A program made the translations under genes and the position numbers. The notes beneath the pieces were generated by a model that saw nothing but the letters and a program-made list of their open reading frames with translations, did not search any database and was not told the DNA's origin. Shown in pieces: positions 60,982 to 64,000 of a stretch of DNA of 64,000 bases (position 1 is its first letter; every line of letters begins with the position of its first letter). This DNA is from Hyaloraphidium curvatum (taxonomy: Eukaryota; Monoblepharomycota; Hyaloraphidiomycetes; Hyaloraphidiales; Hyaloraphidiaceae), in contig JAIVFI010000002.1 in the NCBI GenBank assembly GCA_025558095.1, forward strand, positions 558,001-622,000, in the 5' to 3' direction.

Positions 60982-61891
60982 AATACCATTGCCATAGTAT
61001 CGTTTCGGGAAGGCCACGAATGCTCCCAGCATTGGTCCGCCACAAGGTCGTAGAATTAGGAGCGTGCAATCGCGATTCCTTGAAGGTTACAACCTCGATG
61101 ATGAGTGCCCATGGCCATGAAAACAGTGCGTGAACTAATCCAGCTCCATGAACGCCAATAACTACACATGCCGATGCGAAAGTCTGGACAGTTTCATCGA
61201 GCGTTTCGTTACCCCTAAAGACCACAAACGACGTTCTGTACCGCTTGAGCGACGTTTTCAACTGATCTTGTAGTATGTCTTCATCAAGAATGTGCCGCCC
61301 CCGGTTGGGCTTCCTCACTATAAGGACAACATGCCGGCAAGAATGCCGGACATTGGCTGATGCATTGGACGCCAAAAGCGCCAACTCTCTGAGGCAGTTT
61401 GGACATTGGGGTGTGCTTACATCGTACGAAAGAACATGAGACGCAGTGATCGCTGTTTGGTTCTGCCACGGTGTTCGATGGTCAAGGAAAAGAAGAGACA
61501 CGTTTGCCGGCGACAAGAATGGTTCCAGCCACGCCGTGAAGAAACGCTGCAGATACAAAGGAACAACAGCTAGGACGTCGCTCTTTTGCCTAGACAGACT
61601 TCGCAATGGCGGCAGTAGCCTCACGGCACGAGTCAAACAATCCAAGATCAAGTGAAAGTACGCGAAGGGGTACGGATGTCCGTAACAATTAAAATCAACG
61701 ACAGTAAGTCCGCTCTCCCGTCTGACACTCGGCATCGAAGATTTATCACATTCCCGGCACGAATCTGGAATACCCAAGCCCTCAACCTCTGAAGACCTTT
61801 GGAACTCAACGCTGTAGCCGACCAAGTACGACAATATAAGTAGCATTCCGATGGCACTTCCCCAGAAAGCGATGACTTTGCCAGACACCAT
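60806..61891 (-). CDS. GT61-family glycosyltransferase
   Basis: 361 residues, one exon. A type II anchor (VIAFWGSAIGMLLILSYLVG) starts it. The DUF563/GT61 pattern follows: NCYGHPYPFAYFHLILDCLT (start of the catalytic domain), VVLIVRKPNRGRHILDED, VQTFASACVVIGVHGAGLVH with the GVHGAGL signature, and ALFSWPWALIIEVVTFKE (the acidic E-V position). Members add beta-1,2-xylose, arabinose or O-GlcNAc in the Golgi or ER. The length is typical. Several N-x-S/T sites are present. The last 60 residues are duplicated in inverted orientation at 63060-63281. Substrate cannot be told. Confidence 0.85.
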   Translation of the reverse strand: MVSGKVIAFWGSAIGMLLILSYLVGYSVEFQRSSEVEGLGIPDSCRECDKSSMPSVRRESGLTVVDFNCYGHPYPFAYFHLILDCLTRAVRLLPPLRSLSRQKSDVLAVVPLYLQRFFTAWLEPFLSPANVSLLFLDHRTPWQNQTAITASHVLSYDVSTPQCPNCLRELALLASNASANVRHSCRHVVLIVRKPNRGRHILDEDILQDQLKTSLKRYRTSFVVFRGNETLDETVQTFASACVVIGVHGAGLVHALFSWPWALIIEVVTFKESRLHAPNSTTLWRTNAGSIRGLPETILWQWYYVEHEHLEPYPTQAANSSQMTLNIRPAGVRLSREHIANIVSRTIVRLSSLGRQGLFQH

Positions 61892-62582
61892 GGCCGGCTT
61901 TCCTGCGCAAGTTCTTCAGAGCGGAAGTGATCGCATTCGTCTATGGCGGAGGTCGCGACAAATCAATCCCCGCCTAACATACCGTACACACATTCTGTGT
62001 CCGTCCACGAACACGTCGCGGTGCCTAGAGCACTCATCCGGGCAATGATTGGAACTTTTTGCGTGGCCGACAAGCGCAGGGCTCGAAGCTGGAGCTCTTG
62101 GCGCGAAGTCAAGCCTTCGGAACAGGTACACGTATCCCTGTCACAACGCTCCCAGTGTGTGCCTACGTGTTCTGTTAGGATCTCCAGCATTCGCGATGGG
62201 CGCAGGACTTGTCTGCGCGGGTCTACGGCTCTGCATCCGGAGCGATGGCTCGTCGCCCCATTCTGGGTGCACACCATGCCCTTCGCTCCCAACCTGGGCT
62301 CCAACGGCCAAACGTCGTTTCTGGCATAGCGTAAGCAGCTCATTAAGCACACTGGTGGGCTTGAAGATCGTCCTGTCCCGAAAGCAGATAAGTGATAGCG
62401 GGATGTCAACCGGACGTCAAGACCATAGGTCCGCCGTTTCGCTCCGAAACGGCCCTTCAGCCATTCTATTCCATTCGGTCTCCATGGGTGGCCATTGCTG
62501 CGCCAGTGCTGCGCCAGTAGCTGTTTTTAACTCGACTTTGTACCAGAATAGAAGCTGTGGCTTACTTTCGGTGTCCCATCTC
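61892..62582. other. no gene assigned
   Basis: Frames open on both strands (61963-62409 minus, 62049-62618 plus) are Arg/Ser-rich or Cys-containing without recognisable motifs. Could hold decayed exons of the gene at 62583-63209. Confidence 0.4.
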
Positions 62583-63209
62583 CTACGTTCGAACGATGTA
62601 GTCCTCCATGGGGTTTAGCGTCCTACGCGCGACATTTGAAGGCTCGAGACCGGATCTGCGAAGTTCATGGTAGAGGGGAGTGCTAACACCTTGACTGTAT
62701 GACCCTATGACCCAAGGTGGCAGGCTGCCGGCCCTGATTTCTTGCACGCATATCGTCCCAATGTCCTTCAACGCATCGATGCCTATCTTGAAGTTCATCA
62801 ATCTGGCCCGCTTAACCTATCAACTACCGCCTTCTCCGCCTTTCCCTTGTCTTTTATGGCACATAATATATTGAGCCGAGTACGCGCGTCAGCAGTCTCA
62901 AAAATGGGGCGGATAATTCTACGTCTGCACCCTGCCGTTCCATATCTTTCCGCATGCCCGCGATAGGGTTCCCTGTCCAGAAGAGGTCGAGATCCGACCA
63001 AAGCACGTTGTAGCCCAACTCCAGAGCGCGAAGAACCTTTGTGACTTCAACTTGACCTTGTGGCGGACCGATGCTGGGAGCATTCGGGGCCTTCCCCAAA
63101 CAAAACATGGCAAAAAGGGTGTTTCGTCGAACATGAACATCTTGAGCCATACTGCTCGCAAATGAACCTCAACATTAGGCCTGCTGGTGTTCGCCTCACA
63201 GGGGAGCAC
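62583..63209 (-). pseudogene. nucleotide-sugar transferase (Nucleotid_trans-like) remnant
   Basis: The minus-strand frame around 63060-62960 reads EVTKVLRALELGYNVLWSDL then DLFWTGNPIAGMRKDME: the Kxxxxxx-iLxxGyxVLwsDxDxxWxxnP block of PF03407 glycosyltransferases, with the DLD metal site. A later frame (FKIGIDALKDIGTICVQE and LPPWVIGSYSQGVSTPLYHE) is compatible with the downstream part. Frames change at least twice. It is a relative of the N-terminal domain of the fusion gene at 26287, not a close copy. Confidence 0.6.
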
Positions 63210-63281
63210 ATTCCAAACATTGTTTCGCGCACAACAGTGAGGTTATCCTCGCTAGGTCAGCAAGGGTTATTCCAGCATTAG
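63060..63281 (+). pseudogene. duplicated C-terminal tail of GT61
   Basis: 73 codons ending FVEHEHLEPYCSQMNLNIRP, AGVRLTGEHIPNIVSRTTVR and LSSLGQQGLFQH, equal to the end of the GT61 gene at 60806 apart from a few changes and a short deletion. No catalytic part. It is part of the inverted duplication. Confidence 0.85.
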
Positions 63282-63405
63282 TTCATTCTTTCTCGCGGAA
63301 AAACGCTCGTGCTCGATAGGCGGAGCTTCCGGTTGGGGAACGACGCATTCCAGTAAAGCTCGGGGTCCGCCCAGAGGTCCTCGACAGAGATTGCGGGACT
63401 GCGAT
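63122..63405. repeat. right arm of inverted duplication
   Basis: Mate of 60675-60981. The shared core GAGGTTATCCTCGCTAGGTC and AAGGGTTATTCCAGCATTAG is nearly identical; flanks are more diverged. Confidence 0.85.
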
Positions 63406-63487
63406 ACCAGTCAACTCGACGGCTGTTTGCTCCCGCCTCATGGCCATGGTGCCATGGTGCCATATTCATGCACGCGCTTGGCCGCAA
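63278..63487 (-). pseudogene. C-terminal tail of an unidentified gene, converging on the GT61 tail
   Basis: 69 codons ending DWYRSPAISVEDLWADPELY then RLSSTSVFPRERMN and a stop that overlaps the GT61-tail stop by four bases. The left arm holds a shifted version of the same tail. Upstream on minus (to 64000) broken frames such as RPKIVLCFPDEIDKSIRQKV and KVETVPRGLRFAAKRVHEYG may be earlier parts. Family unknown; a glycosyltransferase would fit the setting. Confidence 0.4.
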
Positions 63488-64000
63488 AGCGGAGTCCCCG
63501 AGGAACCGTCTCGACTTTGCGCGACTGCACAGATACAGGTTTCACGCAGAGGGAACGGTCAACCCCGACGTACGGCCATCGGAATAAGGTAGCACTGCTT
63601 CATCGGGCTCTGTGGCTCTATCCTGATGTCGAGTAGTTCTTCATGAGCGACATTGACTCCATCGTTTTGCATCCCCATGTACTGATCCCGGTGGCCCACC
63701 CAAGACACGGGACGAGGTTGTTTCGAACATCAGCCTTCTTCGGTGGAGCGGTAAGAGCCAAGTGGATCCAAGCCCAAACCGCCTTGAGGTACCTTCTGAA
63801 CCAATTGCAAACCGAAGACGCGGCAAGATCTACTGGGAGAGCCAGGCTTTCAACTCTCCGGACATGTGTATTGGGAAACGCTCGATATCGGCCCCAACTT
63901 TCTGACGGATACTTTTGTCAATTTCATCAGGAAAGCAAAGGACAATTTTCGGGCGATCGGGGAGTTTTCAGATGCACAGGATCTTGTTTGCCCGCCTAGA
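63488..64000. other. window end, no complete gene
   Basis: Only short frames. The minus strand keeps protein-like pieces noted for the gene tail at 63278-63487. A plus frame (63643-63999) has no motif. Confidence 0.35.

Noticed and set aside
1-64000. CRISPR arrays, bacterial operons, ribosome binding sites
   Set aside because: No regularly spaced repeats of 20-40 bases; genes are monocistronic, some spliced, with a nuclear tRNA. The bacterial-like GT4 and wecC are isolated within eukaryotic sequence.

Overview
The window is nuclear DNA of a eukaryote with very short spliceosomal introns. About a dozen GT-AG introns of roughly 43-76 nt can be placed by reading-frame continuity, and most carry a CTGAC or CTGAT-like branch site a few bases before the acceptor. 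There is a nuclear-type tRNA-Arg(TCG) with A and B boxes, a Golgi nucleotide-sugar transporter, type II membrane glycosyltransferases, a Clr2-like silencing protein and a fragment of the mitochondrial phosphate carrier. Clr2, GCR1_C-type Cryptons, DUF6570 Helitrons and DDE-plus-exonuclease transposons point toward a fungus, perhaps an early-diverging or high-GC lineage. The nucleotide-sugar transferase/O-fucosyltransferase fusion and the plant-type GT2 would also fit a unicellular alga. Sequence alone does not settle it.

Two things fill the window: mobile elements in several states of decay, and genes for making and exporting surface glycans. From left to right: Crypton copy A (2-3410, broken); an SLC35A nucleotide-sugar transporter (4753-5823, minus); a 284-bp tandem duplication (6002-6575); an SGNH/TBL-like acyl-ester enzyme with one frameshift (7007-8985, minus); Crypton copy B (10783-14597), which splices in frame to 1192 residues; a truncated Helitron-type protein (15956-17399); a four-exon gene of unknown function (17497-19291); a Tc1/mariner DD34E transposase with two introns (19316-20166, minus); and a ~580-bp inverted repeat (20483-21058 and 28421-29007) enclosing an FkbM methyltransferase and a two-domain glycosyltransferase fusion.

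The second half holds a decayed Fanzor (TnpB-like) gene (about 31.0-33.9 kb) and a decayed transposon whose protein joins a zinc-binding domain, an RNase H-like DDE domain, a WRN-type 3'-5' exonuclease and a PHD-like finger (34.3-39.1 kb). Next come a bacterial-looking GT4 next to a ruined wecC; a ruined FkbM gene; a third, different Crypton-type recombinase (43.7-45.8 kb, minus) with an internally deleted PIF/Harbinger element (45935-47311, ATT target duplication) inserted beside or in one of its introns; a 109-bp near-perfect inverted repeat; a patchwork of gene fragments; a 896-residue plant-type GT2; the Clr2-like gene; the tRNA; and a GT61 whose 3' end is duplicated in inverted orientation next to a ruined nucleotide-sugar transferase.

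Read together, the intact host-like genes form a secretory-pathway glycosylation island: sugar-nucleotide import into the Golgi, five glycosyltransferase genes or domains, an FkbM O-methyltransferase and an SGNH esterase/acyltransferase. Inverted repeats, partial duplications and transposons surround and interrupt it, as expected for a fast-changing cell-surface locus. That functional reading is inference from families and neighbourhood.
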